Part shown: in pieces, positions 24,901 through 34,321 of the stretch
Position numbering within the stretch: position 1 is the stretch's first letter
Layout: each line of letters begins with the position of its first letter
From: Pseudomonas cremoris
GTDB lineage: Bacteria; Pseudomonadota; Gammaproteobacteria; Pseudomonadales; Pseudomonadaceae
Assembly: GCF_014230465.1 (NCBI RefSeq)
Contig: NZ_JAAXCY010000002.1
Span: 620,001 to 684,000 of the forward strand
DNA: 64,000 nucleotides
Direction of reading: 5' to 3'
Position numbers and translations under genes: made by a program
The notes under the pieces: generated by a model
Databases searched by the model: none
Seen by the model: only the letters and a program-made list of their open reading frames with translations
Told to the model about the DNA's origin: nothing

Positions 24901-27900
24901 GACCACGGTGCCGGCGATCACACGGCCAACGGCCAGGCTTTTGGAGCTGTCCTGGCTGGTCTGGCGGGCGGTTTCCATACCGGACGTAATGGTCACGTTG
25001 GCACCGGTGAGCGCCATGTTTTTGGTGCTCACCAGATCACTGGCCACCACCGTCAACTCACGCCCCGCCGTCAGCGACACATTGCCTGCACTGGAGCCAA
25101 TGGTGCTGCCGGTCAAGGTCATTTCATTGGCCGTGCCGTTGTGTTTCGAGCTGTTGATGTACAGCTTCTGATTGCCGGTAAGGTCATCCAGGCCGAGGCT
25201 GTTGCCGGTCAACACGCCAGTGAGGTCGCGGTTTTTTTCCTTGTGCATGTCGGTGCGGGCGAAGGTGTTTTGCGCCGCATCGATGGTCAGGTCGCGGCCT
25301 GCTTGCACGGCGAGGTCGCCGGTGCTGACCAACGCCGAACCGGTCACGGTGGCATCACGCTTGGCCGCCACGGTGACGGTTTCACCGGAGACCATGCTGC
25401 CCATCGCGGTGGTGCGCTTTTCGTCGACCTGGTCTTGGACCTTGCTCGACTTGAGCCCGCCCCAACTGCTTTTGCTTTCCTTGCGTTCATGGCGCGCACT
25501 GTCGGAATTGCTCACCGCCAGAATGCTCACGTCCTGGCCCGCGACCAACTGGGTCGCACCCTTGTCGGCGGTGACGGAACTGCCTGCCAGCAGCAAGTTT
25601 TCACCGGCCATCAGCGTGCTGTGGGTGCCCGCACTGACCAGGCTGCCGACATGGTTCACTGCCTCGGTTTCATCCAGGCGGAATTTCTTGCCCTGGGAGG
25701 TTTTTTTGGTCTTGCTGAAGAAGCTGTAGTCCTGGTCTGCGGCAGTCTCAAGGTTGAGGTTCTTGCCGGCCACCAGGTATGCCTCGTTGCCAGCGTTGAC
25801 GTGGCTGGCCACCAGTTGCAAGTCCTGCCCGGCGCTCAGGGTGGCGTCGCCACCGGCCTTGATCACGCTGGACACTTGCTGCACGTGGTCCTCGATGATT
25901 TTGACTTTCTTCGAGTCGTACGCCGAATGCTGTTCGTTGGCGCCTGCGACAGCGTTGAGATTGCCGGTGGCAATCAACTGGATATCGCGCTTGGCTTCAA
26001 CCTGGCTGGCAACAACACTGATGTCGCGTCCGGCCACCACATGCAGGTCACGACCCGCATCGATGACCGAGCCCTGCTGAGCGACAGTGGCGTAGCGGAT
26101 GCTTGTGCCGACGTTACCGCTGTCCAGGGTTTTCGAGGCCGTGAGGTTGACGTCACCCGCCGCTTGGACGGTGGTGTCGGCGCCACTTTTAAGCACGCCG
26201 CCGACGTTGTTGATAGCGCCCCCGGCTTTCAGGGCCAGCGCGCTGGCTGACTCGATGCGGGCGGCGCTGTCGCCAAAGTCCTTGCGCTCGGTGCGATAGC
26301 CGCTGGCGCTCTCATGAGTGGTCACCGTGCGTTCGTTGAGCAGGTCGGCTCCGGCCGCGAGGTTGACGGCGCCGCCGGCGATCACGCCACCGGCGCGGTT
26401 GCTCAGGTTGTTGCCGGCCAACAAATCGAGGCGGTTGTCGGCTTGCATCAAGCCGCTGTTGCTCAGGTTACCGGCGACGTTCGCCAGCAGGCTGCCACTG
26501 GCGCGCAAGGTGCCGGCATTGTTGAGGTTACTGCCGGTGATCAAGTTCACATCGGTGCCGGAAATCAGCGCGCCATTGGGGCCCAGGCGATTGTTGGCCT
26601 GGGCCATGTACAGCACCGGCACCAGCACTTGTTGGCCGGCGACGGTGGCGTTTTCCAGCCACACAATGTCGTGGGTCAGGGCCGCGACCTGCTCGGCGGT
26701 GAGGCTGACGCCTACCGACAGGTTGAGGGCATCCTTGCTGCCGATGGCGTTGTCCATCAGGTGCTTGAACAGCTCGGCGTCGCTGGTCTGGCCGTCGATG
26801 AAGCGTTGGCCCGTGCGGGCGAGTACGGCCTGCTGGATCAGGCGTTGTTCGTAGAAGCCATCGCCCAAGCGACGCTGGGCGGTCTCAGGGTCGTAGCCGA
26901 GCTTGGTCAGCATGTAATCCGAGCTCAGGAACTGACGCATGTCGGTGAGCAGCGGGTTGGTCTCAATCAGGTATTTGTGTGGGTTGGCCGCAAACTGGCT
27001 GGTGGGCACACCGTTCACGCCCTTACCGTCATTGAGGTGGAACAACCCGTTCTCCCCCGTCGGCAGGTCGAAGCCGGGCAGGCTCAGTGGGTTGACTTGT
27101 TGCTGGGCCACGTCTGGCGGTAGTTGCGGGTTGAGCGCGACCTGGGTCGAATAACCCGGCGCGTTGGTGTTGGCGCCGCTGCCGACATAGGTGTAGCCCG
27201 GGCGCACGACGCTGTTATCGATCCCGGCCTGGGCCTTGACGTCCACCGCGCCGCCCGCCTGGATAACGGCGGCGTAACGTTGGTCGGAAGGTGCCAGTTC
27301 GGTGATTTTGCGCGAGCCCCACTCGCGTTCGGTCGTACCGATGAACGCTGCGAGTGCGCCTTCAAGACCGCTGAGGTTGTTGGCGTCATAACCCGCAGCG
27401 CCCATCGTATAGCGTTGGTTAAAGGCTGCTGCCAGTTGGTACCAGGCCTCCGGATGACGGTCACGTTTGGTGGCGAAAATACGCTCGCTGAGGATGTCGT
27501 GAGTGACGATGCCGATGTTGCTCAGTTGGTTGACCGCCACCGTCAGGTTGCCACCTGCAGCGATGTTACTGCTGCTGTTGAGCAACGTGTCACCGGTCAG
27601 CGTCATATGACTGGCAGAGGTGATGCTCGACGCGGACGAGGCGTCGGTGACCACAAAGCGGTCGCGCTCGCTGATAAGAAACGGCCAGGTTTCCTTGCCG
27701 CCGTCGCAGTCGCTGCCCGTCACACCGAAGATGCACGCGGTGGGGGTGATCGACGCGCTGTAGATGCCGGACTCGGTGGTGAGTACCGTGCGGATGTTTT
27801 CGATACGCCCGGCGGCCATCACCAGGCTGCCTTCGGTCTCGATGCTTGATGAGCTGTTGATGATGCTCTCGGCGCGACCGCCCTGGCCATCGCGGTCGAT

Positions 27901-30375
27901 ACGCAGGTTGCCCATCGCATAGATCGCGGCGCCGAGGTTTTTCAGGCGTTCCACACGCAGGCCCATGTCGCCGCCACTGAAGATCAGACCATGGTCATTG
28001 AGCAGGTTGGTCACCGACAGGTCTAGGCCGCCTTGGCTGGCGACGCTACCGCCGATGGTCCAATCCTCGCCTTTGCCCACCAGGCTGCGGGTGCCGAGCA
28101 GCTTGCCGGTGGCAGTCTGCTGCAGGTGGGTGACGTTGACGGTCAGCTGTCCGGCCTGGATCGCGGTGCTGTTGGTCCAGTAGGTTTTATCGAGGGTCAG
28201 GTCACCCTGGGTCACCAGGCTGCCGCCCACGTCGTCAAGGCTAATGCCGCTGAGGTCGAGCACGCCGGTGCCCACGTGCAGCACCTTGCCGCCGGTGTTC
28301 TGGAAGCGGCCAGCGGCCAGGCTCAACTGGGTGTTGGCGGTCTCCAGGCTACCGCTGTTGTTGAGCAGGCCGCCGATGGCGTAGCGGGTTTTGCCTGTGG
28401 CACCCAAGGCACGCATCTGCCCGCTGTTGGTCAGGCTTGCGGTATCAACATCCAGGGTGGTGGCGCTTTCGATCAGGCCACGGTTGACGAGGGCGCCGTG
28501 CAAGAGCACGTCAATCTGGTTAGCGGCGATCTCACCGCCGTTATCCACATTCATGCCGCGCAACAGGATGCGATCACGGGCAAACAGGTTGCCGCTGCCG
28601 TTGTTGAAGTCTGTAGCGTCAACCTGCGCATCGCCAGCTTTGGCAGCGATGCGCCCGCCGTCGTTGTCGAGCGTGCCAGCGGTGAGGGTGATGTCAGCCT
28701 TTTCACTGTGGATCAGGCCATTGGCGCCGTTCTGCAACAGGCCGGTTGTGGTAAGGGCCAGGCCATCGTTGGCGGCCAAAGTGCCGCTGTTTCGGTTATC
28801 GACACTGTTGGCGAACAGCGTCAGCAAACCTTGGCTGGCAATCTTGCCGCCCTGGTTATCCACATGGGCCGCGCGCTGGACCAGCAGGGGGCCAACACTG
28901 GCCAATTTGCCGTTGCGGTTGATCAGGTCACCGAGTAAATCCAGGGTGATGGAACTGGCGCCAGTGAGGTTGCCGGTGCTGTTGTCCAGGGTATTGCCGT
29001 GCAGGGTGAATGCGCCGGTGCTGTCGATGATGCCGCCCTGGCTGTTGTCCAGCAGGCCACTGACATTCAGGGTTTGCGTGCCGTCGCTGAGCAGTTGGCC
29101 TTTGTTTCGGTTATCGACGCTACCGGCGGTGATGTTCAGCGCCCGCCTGGCGCTCACAGTGCCGCCTTTGTTATCCACGCTTTGCGCGACGGTCGCCGTG
29201 AGGGTGCGGTTGGCGATCACTGAACCGGTGTTGGTGAGGTGCTGGCTGTCGAGCTTGACGTCGCCCCCCGCATTGCGGGTGTTATCGGCGTTGACCCCGG
29301 CTTCGATGATGCCGTTGTTGGTCAATCGACCGTTGCTGGCCAGGGTAATGCTGTCGCGGGCCGCGAGGGTCTTGTGGTTTTTCAGTTCGCCCTTGGTCTG
29401 CGCCTTCAGGGTGGTGCCCGCGTAGACCGGGCCATGGGCGTCAAGGCTCGCCGCCTTGATATCCACCGCACCGTCGGCAGAGGCCTGGGCCATGCTCAAG
29501 TGGCCGTTGGCGTCGAGTTGGATATCACCGCCACTGGCTGCCAACGTTCCGTCGAGTTTCACGCCCACGCCGGCTTCGGTGCCCACCAGTTTGATCGCGC
29601 CGGCGTACATGCCACCGAGGGCCGACGAGTCGATGGCCAACTCGGGCTTTTCGCTGCCGTCATCGGCACGCACCGTGGTTTTCAGGCTTTGGGCATCGAC
29701 GTCATTGCGCCCGGCAATCACGGTCAATTGGCGCGCGTTGATCTTGGCGTTGATCTTGGCCGAGCGGGTGATGATCTCGAAACGGTCGACGTTGCTGGCG
29801 TTCAAGCCCTGGCCGTCGATGGTGACCGCCCCGCCGTCCACCTGGTAATGGTCCAGGCGCCCGACCTTGTCGATCACCGGCTTGCCGGTGGTCAGTGTCA
29901 CGTTGGGGGTGTTGATAAAACCGCAGCCGTTACAGCTGATGCCGTAAGGGTTGGCCACGATCACTTTGGCCGACTGCCCCGCCACTTCGGTGTAGCCACG
30001 CAACTGGCTGGGGCTGCCGCCTTTGACCTCGTTGAGGATCACACTGGCGGCGCCGTTCTTGAGGTTGGAGTTGCCGACGATGATCCCGCCCAACTGGGTG
30101 TTTTGAAGCGCACCTGTGGCGTTGTTGAGGATCACGCCGTTGGGGCCGACGTTGTAGTCCTTGAACTGGTTGTGCGACAGACCGCTGCCATTGGGCGTGG
30201 CGATATTCACCACCGGCACGCCGTTGCCCGCCTGACCCACTGTAGTGCCTGGGCCGCTGACCACAATGCCGTCGGCGTTTGCCAGCAACGGTTGCCAGAA
30301 CAACGCATTGGCCAGGATCAACGCCATGCCACGTTGGGCAAGGCTTTTCAGGGCAGAAACAGGGCGAACATCCAT
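21979..30375 (-). CDS. cdiA: Contact-dependent inhibition effector CdiA (filamentous haemagglutinin, 2798 aa)
   Basis: A signal peptide (to ~residue 34, LANA) leads into the two-partner-secretion domain, with NPYGISCNGCGFINTPN (~142-158). About 1300 residues of beta-helical repeats follow, then haemagglutinin repeats (KLxLETAADQDYSFF type, KSSWGG, GDATLSAGQDLQLVAS), and a pretoxin region. A VENN motif stands at 2444-2447. The last ~350 residues are the variable toxin part. Its final ~110 residues read FVDQL, AHESKVGYTSL, VAKDAEL and VTWNFFRSPITG, which suggests a PD-(D/E)xK nuclease (Asp, then Glu-Ser-Lys). CdiB exports the protein to the cell surface for delivery to neighbours. The nuclease assignment is by motif. 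Confidence 0.93.
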   Translation of the reverse strand: MDVRPVSALKSLAQRGMALILANALFWQPLLANADGIVVSGPGTTVGQAGNGVPVVNIATPNGSGLSHNQFKDYNVGPNGVILNNATGALQNTQLGGIIVGNSNLKNGAASVILNEVKGGSPSQLRGYTEVAGQSAKVIVANPYGISCNGCGFINTPNVTLTTGKPVIDKVGRLDHYQVDGGAVTIDGQGLNASNVDRFEIITRSAKINAKINARQLTVIAGRNDVDAQSLKTTVRADDGSEKPELAIDSSALGGMYAGAIKLVGTEAGVGVKLDGTLAASGGDIQLDANGHLSMAQASADGAVDIKAASLDAHGPVYAGTTLKAQTKGELKNHKTLAARDSITLASNGRLTNNGIIEAGVNADNTRNAGGDVKLDSQHLTNTGSVIANRTLTATVAQSVDNKGGTVSARRALNITAGSVDNRNKGQLLSDGTQTLNVSGLLDNSQGGIIDSTGAFTLHGNTLDNSTGNLTGASSITLDLLGDLINRNGKLASVGPLLVQRAAHVDNQGGKIASQGLLTLFANSVDNRNSGTLAANDGLALTTTGLLQNGANGLIHSEKADITLTAGTLDNDGGRIAAKAGDAQVDATDFNNGSGNLFARDRILLRGMNVDNGGEIAANQIDVLLHGALVNRGLIESATTLDVDTASLTNSGQMRALGATGKTRYAIGGLLNNSGSLETANTQLSLAAGRFQNTGGKVLHVGTGVLDLSGISLDDVGGSLVTQGDLTLDKTYWTNSTAIQAGQLTVNVTHLQQTATGKLLGTRSLVGKGEDWTIGGSVASQGGLDLSVTNLLNDHGLIFSGGDMGLRVERLKNLGAAIYAMGNLRIDRDGQGGRAESIINSSSSIETEGSLVMAAGRIENIRTVLTTESGIYSASITPTACIFGVTGSDCDGGKETWPFLISERDRFVVTDASSASSITSASHMTLTGDTLLNSSSNIAAGGNLTVAVNQLSNIGIVTHDILSERIFATKRDRHPEAWYQLAAAFNQRYTMGAAGYDANNLSGLEGALAAFIGTTEREWGSRKITELAPSDQRYAAVIQAGGAVDVKAQAGIDNSVVRPGYTYVGSGANTNAPGYSTQVALNPQLPPDVAQQQVNPLSLPGFDLPTGENGLFHLNDGKGVNGVPTSQFAANPHKYLIETNPLLTDMRQFLSSDYMLTKLGYDPETAQRRLGDGFYEQRLIQQAVLARTGQRFIDGQTSDAELFKHLMDNAIGSKDALNLSVGVSLTAEQVAALTHDIVWLENATVAGQQVLVPVLYMAQANNRLGPNGALISGTDVNLITGSNLNNAGTLRASGSLLANVAGNLSNSGLMQADNRLDLLAGNNLSNRAGGVIAGGAVNLAAGADLLNERTVTTHESASGYRTERKDFGDSAARIESASALALKAGGAINNVGGVLKSGADTTVQAAGDVNLTASKTLDSGNVGTSIRYATVAQQGSVIDAGRDLHVVAGRDISVVASQVEAKRDIQLIATGNLNAVAGANEQHSAYDSKKVKIIEDHVQQVSSVIKAGGDATLSAGQDLQLVASHVNAGNEAYLVAGKNLNLETAADQDYSFFSKTKKTSQGKKFRLDETEAVNHVGSLVSAGTHSTLMAGENLLLAGSSVTADKGATQLVAGQDVSILAVSNSDSARHERKESKSSWGGLKSSKVQDQVDEKRTTAMGSMVSGETVTVAAKRDATVTGSALVSTGDLAVQAGRDLTIDAAQNTFARTDMHKEKNRDLTGVLTGNSLGLDDLTGNQKLYINSSKHNGTANEMTLTGSTIGSSAGNVSLTAGRELTVVASDLVSTKNMALTGANVTITSGMETARQTSQDSSKSLAVGRVIAGTVVDTANSIRDAAEAARSSDDPRLKAVKIAQAALSLYNLNNQAGEVAKQSTGFKDKTGGSAGNGSLIKIGTELANTRTKSSSEYTAQTAHQSSLNAGENLSIVAAGDAPGTLGDLNITGSSLKADSLLLSAKNNILMQSAQDTTDRKNDGSRNRTAIGASFNIGEQNGFTLDLGAQTAKNLGSGGSVTQVNTTVDARSLLLRSGQDTTLAGAQVRADRIDADIGGNLTVLSRQDTDTSKSKQDSAGFGASICIPPFCYGSTVSASANLAASKMNSDYQAVTDQSGFFAGTGGYTIDVAKNTTLQGAVIASEATADKNLLLTDRLLVSDIKNKSEIKSQSAGVSVSGTYSGGVGTLSPGALYGMALNDSDHSYTRSAVSEGTIVVRNPEGAGDLVGLNRDTANANEHLDKPDQKAMQERMDLIKSSMELTKGIGDAIAAARIKAANDENSDISKATKQKLIDEGVASPTQAQISQRAQEDYGVGSSFQKASQAVTAVVQAAMGGSIGGAMAGAAAPYLAQTVKQMTEGDPNANLMAHAVLGAVLARAGGNSALAGAAGALAAEETARLIKENLYGNVSSDNLTPAQKQTISSLSTLAAGLSGSLSGKGALDAVAAAQTGKNAVENNYLSVPEAKRKFSLRYKQAQGTITDAEKEELVQLDLTDKSRDSAIKAACTPGNLSSTACSNLIGPAQKALAQYDESVAVRLLYKELYPADAKNAEAALRGLSAEHILRDVVLNNLTEGSGLTRAEMEQRYDLAMTLQTVVGVLAGGYGLKGLGAGSKVPTTALVSGETKVVGSTKPAANDASFDVPKGYTQANDGSVTGPGGGVYKATGTQDATGNQIYLAANGNYYTLTAERSTRIVSPNPPSEIGSTGKVGEDALKPLGGQSQAFFDTSLGPRFVDQLAPGAKAHESKVGYTSLDANTALQVAKDAELIQRGLVNDVTWNFFRSPITGRVGPAPALEKALSDAGIKIKVH

Positions 30376-30405
30376 ATTCAGAATCTCAAGGCAGCGGGCG
30401 TTGAA

Positions 30406-32127
30406 TTACAGGTAGAAATCCAGGCGGAAATAGATCGGGGCTTCGCGCTCGGTCACCACACCTGGTCGCTCAAGGGAATGGGCAAAGGTCACGCTGGTGC
30501 TCACGTGCTTGCCCCGCGCGAACAGCTCCACGGAATTGCTCGACACGCGACCGTGCTGGTCGTCGTTGTAGCGGTCGTTGCGAATCACGCCCTGGTCGTA
30601 GCCGACACTGGCGCCGTATTCGGCGAACGCCGGGCGTAGCCAATCAACGGTCACCGGGCGCGCCCAGCGCACTTCGTTGCGCCAGTAGCCACCACTGTCA
30701 CCGGACAATTGCTGGTCCTTGAAACCACGTACCGAGTACGAACCGCCCAAGCTCATGCGTTGGGCCGGGTACAGCACGTCTTCACTGCGCTGCCCGGTGG
30801 CCAGGCTGGAAAAACTCAGCGACTCGCCCCACAGCGTGAAAGGCTGCAGGTAGCTCATCGTGGCGGTGTATTTGCGATAGCGCGGGGTGGGCGTGAGAAT
30901 GCCGCGAATGCGCTCTTGCTCGTCTTTTTGCGCGTCGAAGGCACCGGTGCCGTTCTGCATGCCCACGTCCAGGTTGACGAAAGCACTCCCGATGCGTCGC
31001 CCGTGGTTGATGCCGACTTGGAATTCGCTGAGACGGTTGCTGCTGACGTCCAGGCGCTCATCGTTGAAGTAGTTGTTGGTGCGCAAATGCGTCAGCCCGA
31101 CGTTGACCGAGGTCTTGCTCAGGTCGTCGCGATGAATCACCCGTTCGGCACGCAATTGGTGGTTCTGGCTGTCGCCGGTTTGCTTGTACTTGAAACCTTG
31201 GAGGTCGCCTGGCGTGCGGTAATCGCTCTCGCTGTAGGTGTAACTGAAGTTCCACCAGCCCCACGGCACGTTGTAGTAGAGCATGCTGTTTTTCGAGGTT
31301 TTCTGGTGGTCGCTGATGGCGTCGTGGCCGCCGCGCAGGATCAGTTGATCGGCAAGGCCCAGCGGACTATCCCACTCTAGGCCGGCGCCCCATTGCTGTT
31401 CGCCGGTGCTTTTCTGGCCATCGTTATTGCGTGACAAGCTCGCACGCCAAGGCTTTTGCGCAACGTTCTTGACCACCACTTCACTGCCGCCGATCTGGCT
31501 GCCGGGGGTCAGTTCCATCTGTGCCTGCTTGGAAGGCAAGCGGCTCAGTTGATCCACCAGTTGCTCGACTTCCCGCAGGTTCAGCGCCTCGCCCACCTTG
31601 CCGGGAAACGCCATGGCCAGCTCGCGATCAGTGACAGTGCTGCCTTGGGCGCCCTTCAAGGCTTCGAGCTTGCCCTCCACCACCAGCACCTGCAGGTGGC
31701 CGCTGGACAGGTCTTGCTGCGGCAAGTACGCACGGCTGGTCACACGGCCGTTGTCGATGTAGTGATCGGTGATGGCCTTGAGCAGTTGATTGAGTTGCGC
31801 AACGCCCAGGCATTGGCCGATGTAAGGTTTGAGCAGACGCGCGCGGTCGGCAGCAGAAAGGCTGTCGGCGCCCTTGAGTTCGATGTCCTGGATGGGAAAG
31901 CAGCGGGTGTCCGCAGGCAATGCCGGGGCCTGGGGCTTGGTGTCTTTACCGGGCAGATCCTGCAGCTCTTCGAGACGCCGACGCTGTTCTTCAAGGAGGC
32001 GGTTCTGACGGTCACGGATCAGGTCTTGATCCCCTGGCGTGGGGGCCGCAGCGGCGCTGTTCAGGCTCAAGTAAGCGAGCAGGAAAGTGCACAGAAAATA
32101 CCGAGTCCGTGGTAATAACAAAGACAT
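30406..32127 (-). CDS. cdiB: CdiB outer-membrane two-partner-secretion transporter
   Basis: From ATG 32127 (MSLLLPRTRYFLCTFLLAYL) the product is 573 residues with a signal peptide. A short charged helix follows (QNRLLEEQRRRLEELQDLPG) and plugs the pore in this family. Two POTRA domains come next (~80-220: CFPIQDIELKGADSL, LQVLVVEGKLEAL), then a 16-strand barrel with the conserved lid-loop motif YSVRGF and a terminal Phe-x-Leu ending (FRLDFYL). It recognises the CdiA TPS domain and exports it. cdiA follows 31 bases later in the same transcript. Confidence 0.95.
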   Translation of the reverse strand: MSLLLPRTRYFLCTFLLAYLSLNSAAAAPTPGDQDLIRDRQNRLLEEQRRRLEELQDLPGKDTKPQAPALPADTRCFPIQDIELKGADSLSAADRARLLKPYIGQCLGVAQLNQLLKAITDHYIDNGRVTSRAYLPQQDLSSGHLQVLVVEGKLEALKGAQGSTVTDRELAMAFPGKVGEALNLREVEQLVDQLSRLPSKQAQMELTPGSQIGGSEVVVKNVAQKPWRASLSRNNDGQKSTGEQQWGAGLEWDSPLGLADQLILRGGHDAISDHQKTSKNSMLYYNVPWGWWNFSYTYSESDYRTPGDLQGFKYKQTGDSQNHQLRAERVIHRDDLSKTSVNVGLTHLRTNNYFNDERLDVSSNRLSEFQVGINHGRRIGSAFVNLDVGMQNGTGAFDAQKDEQERIRGILTPTPRYRKYTATMSYLQPFTLWGESLSFSSLATGQRSEDVLYPAQRMSLGGSYSVRGFKDQQLSGDSGGYWRNEVRWARPVTVDWLRPAFAEYGASVGYDQGVIRNDRYNDDQHGRVSSNSVELFARGKHVSTSVTFAHSLERPGVVTEREAPIYFRLDFYL

Positions 32128-32493
32128 GTTCGATCCATCGAAAATCAAGGGGCGGCAAACTAACATCGAACTTGGACCAATCCAAGAAACTGGATTAGTT
32201 GGACATTCGTACTAATTAACCGACTAACACATTGATTAGTAACAACAAAAAAATATCAAAAAGATAAGCCACCCACTTCGAAAACTATTATTCCGACAAG
32301 TGGTAACCATTTTGATAGCGATTCGTCGGACAACTTGAAACTTGCCATTATTTGGCCATCAAGTTAGTGCCGAGATAAGTTAGTACCGAAAAAAGCAGAA
32401 AAGTTCGCGCACGTTTTGTGAATTGGATCCCACTTATCGGTATTCAACAAGATCGCTCCCACATTGCATGGGAACGATCATCCGCAGGCCAAC
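32128..32493. promoter_or_regulatory. AT-rich region upstream of cdiB with a hairpin at its pga side
   Basis: These 366 bases hold the leftward promoter of the cdiBAI operon and the end of the pga operon. From 32200 to 32400 the sequence is strikingly AT-rich for this genome, with repeats of the type GATTAGT, AAGTTAGT and ATTAGT, a common signature of silencing by MvaT-type H-NS proteins. That silencing is inference. At 32448-32478 GATCGCTCCCA pairs with TGGGAACGATC and may end the pgaD transcript. I identified no clear -35/-10 pair. Confidence 0.5.
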
Positions 32494-32976
32494 TTAACTG
32501 GCGTCTTTGTTTTGGTCTTTGCCAGGCACCAATGTCAGGCCCGGTTTTTCCACATCACGGGAGACATGGGATTTGACTTGCGCCACGCCACCTTCCTCGT
32601 CGTTATGGATCACCAGCACCCCAGGCCGACGCAACTGCTCAAGGTCGCCTTCACCCAAGCTGAAACTCTCGCTCAGGTTCTTGTCGCTCAAGGCGTTGGC
32701 TTGCGCGCGACGCTGGGCAAACTTGCGCCCCTTGCGTTGCTGGTAACGCGCCCAGCTCACGAGAATCACCGCGTTGAACAATGCAATCCACAGGTAAACC
32801 TGCAGCGTATTGAGCGCCGCGAAAATCGGTGCTTCCAGGCGCGGGCCGCCATGGGTCTCCAACATCGAGTTGATCCCGCGGGCCAACAGCCAGATCAACC
32901 CGGCCCAGGCCATCAGGGTCAACAGCACGTCGATAAGCCACATCACCTTACGTTGGCGAGTTCTGACCAGTTTCAT
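32494..32976 (-). CDS. pgaD: PNAG synthase accessory subunit PgaD
   Basis: ATG 32976 is just past the pgaC stop and eight bases after GAGGAG, a better start than the GTG at 32982. The 160-residue protein has two membrane helices (WLIDVLLTLMAWAGLIWLLA and LQVYLWIALFNAVILVSWA) and a basic loop followed by an acidic soluble tail (GEGDLEQLRRPGVLVIHND). It partners PgaC in the inner membrane to make poly-beta-1,6-N-acetylglucosamine, and in E. coli both subunits respond to cyclic di-GMP. It is the last gene of pgaABCD. Confidence 0.92.
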   Translation of the reverse strand: MKLVRTRQRKVMWLIDVLLTLMAWAGLIWLLARGINSMLETHGGPRLEAPIFAALNTLQVYLWIALFNAVILVSWARYQQRKGRKFAQRRAQANALSDKNLSESFSLGEGDLEQLRRPGVLVIHNDEEGGVAQVKSHVSRDVEKPGLTLVPGKDQNKDAS

Positions 32977-32978
32977 GA

Positions 32979-34319
32979 TCACGCCTCCTCTTCAGCAGGG
33001 CTGATACCGCGATCCGGGCTGACCCAGCGCGCGCGTTTCTGATGCTGGTTGAACAGCACCTTGGGAAAACTGACCAGGGTGGTAAACAAGCTGACCAGCC
33101 AGAACACCATCGGGTACCACACGGTCCAGAACAGGGTTTTCCACAGGTCTTTTTCGTAGCGCCGGTCGATCAGGATGCTCACCGCAAACTGCACCAGGCA
33201 GACCATCGCCAGCACCAGGCCGGTAAAGGCCGGCGGCACCAGGGAGTCCACGGTAATGGCCGGTGGTAGCACCATGAATTTACCCAGCACGTAGAAGAAC
33301 ACCGACAACATGAAGGTGAACGCCCACCCGGTGGACAGGCAGTATTCGAACAGCAGCGGCCACAGGTAACGATGACGCCATTGCCAGATGCCACGGATAT
33401 TCTTGAACAACACCTCGGCACCGCCCTGGGCCCAGCGCAGACGCTGCTTCCATAGGCCGCCGACGGTTTCGGGCATCAAGATCCAGCACAGGGCGCGGGG
33501 TTCATAGAAGATGGCCCAGTGATCGAGTTGCAGCTTCCAACTGACATCGATGTCCTCGGTGATCATGTCGGTGCTCCAGTAGTCGATGCGGTCCAGCGCC
33601 TTTTTACGGAACGCTACCACCACACCCGACACCGTGAAGATCCGGCCAAACACTCGCTGCGTGCGCTTGATCAAACCGATGATCGAGGAGAACTCGCCTA
33701 CCTGCACCCGACCGATCAAGGTCGAGCGCGTGCGGATCCGTGGGTTGCCGGTGACCGCCCCCAGGCGCGGGTTGTCGAGCATCGGTGCAACCATGTAGGC
33801 CGCCGCGTTTTTATCCAGCAACGCGTCGCCATCGATGCACACCAGGTATTCACTGCGCGCCGCCACCGCGCCCATGCGCAGGGCCACCGCCTTGCCTTGG
33901 TTCTGCGCCAGGTGCAGTACCCGCAGGCGTGGGTTTTCCAGCGCCAGCGCGTCGAGTACCGCGGCGGTGTTGTCCTTGGAGCCATCGTTGACCGCGATGA
34001 CTTCGATATTCGAATACACCTGGGCCAACGCGGCATGGATGGTATCGGCGGCGTTATCGCCCTCGTTGTAGCAAGGGATGATGATCGAGATCAGCGGGTT
34101 GCCAGCCAGGACCGGCGCCGGGGTGTCCTCCTTCCACGGCCAGTGCCGCTCCCAATGCAGCCAGAAGTACAAGCCACCGGCGATCCACAGCGCCGACATG
34201 AACAGCGGGTAGAAGAACACGAAGTCCATCAGGAACTGCCCGGTGACCAGGAAGATCAGGCCCAACGGCACGCCCAATACCAGCGCCAACACGAATAAAG
34301 CCAGGATTCTGTCGAACAT
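32979..34319 (-). CDS. pgaC: Poly-beta-1,6-GlcNAc synthase PgaC (GT2)
   Basis: From ATG 34319 the product is 446 residues. Two N-terminal membrane helices are followed by a GT2 catalytic domain: [16 protein letters not shown] (Asp112), DGD (163-165), TED (254-256) and QRLRW (292-296). These are the hallmarks of processive beta-glycosyltransferases. Further membrane helices close the protein. It polymerises GlcNAc from UDP-GlcNAc and feeds the chain across the inner membrane. The pgaB stop lies only two bases before the start. An alternative ATG at 34334 overlaps pgaB. Confidence 0.96.
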   Translation of the reverse strand: MFDRILALFVLALVLGVPLGLIFLVTGQFLMDFVFFYPLFMSALWIAGGLYFWLHWERHWPWKEDTPAPVLAGNPLISIIIPCYNEGDNAADTIHAALAQVYSNIEVIAVNDGSKDNTAAVLDALALENPRLRVLHLAQNQGKAVALRMGAVAARSEYLVCIDGDALLDKNAAAYMVAPMLDNPRLGAVTGNPRIRTRSTLIGRVQVGEFSSIIGLIKRTQRVFGRIFTVSGVVVAFRKKALDRIDYWSTDMITEDIDVSWKLQLDHWAIFYEPRALCWILMPETVGGLWKQRLRWAQGGAEVLFKNIRGIWQWRHRYLWPLLFEYCLSTGWAFTFMLSVFFYVLGKFMVLPPAITVDSLVPPAFTGLVLAMVCLVQFAVSILIDRRYEKDLWKTLFWTVWYPMVFWLVSLFTTLVSFPKVLFNQHQKRARWVSPDRGISPAEEEA

Positions 34320-34321
34320 GG

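Noticed and set aside
22939..30639. Long plus-strand frames opposite cdiA (456, 369, 466 residues and others)
   Set aside because: All are antisense to cdiA, His/Gln/Gly-rich without domains, as expected for shadows of a repeat protein gene.
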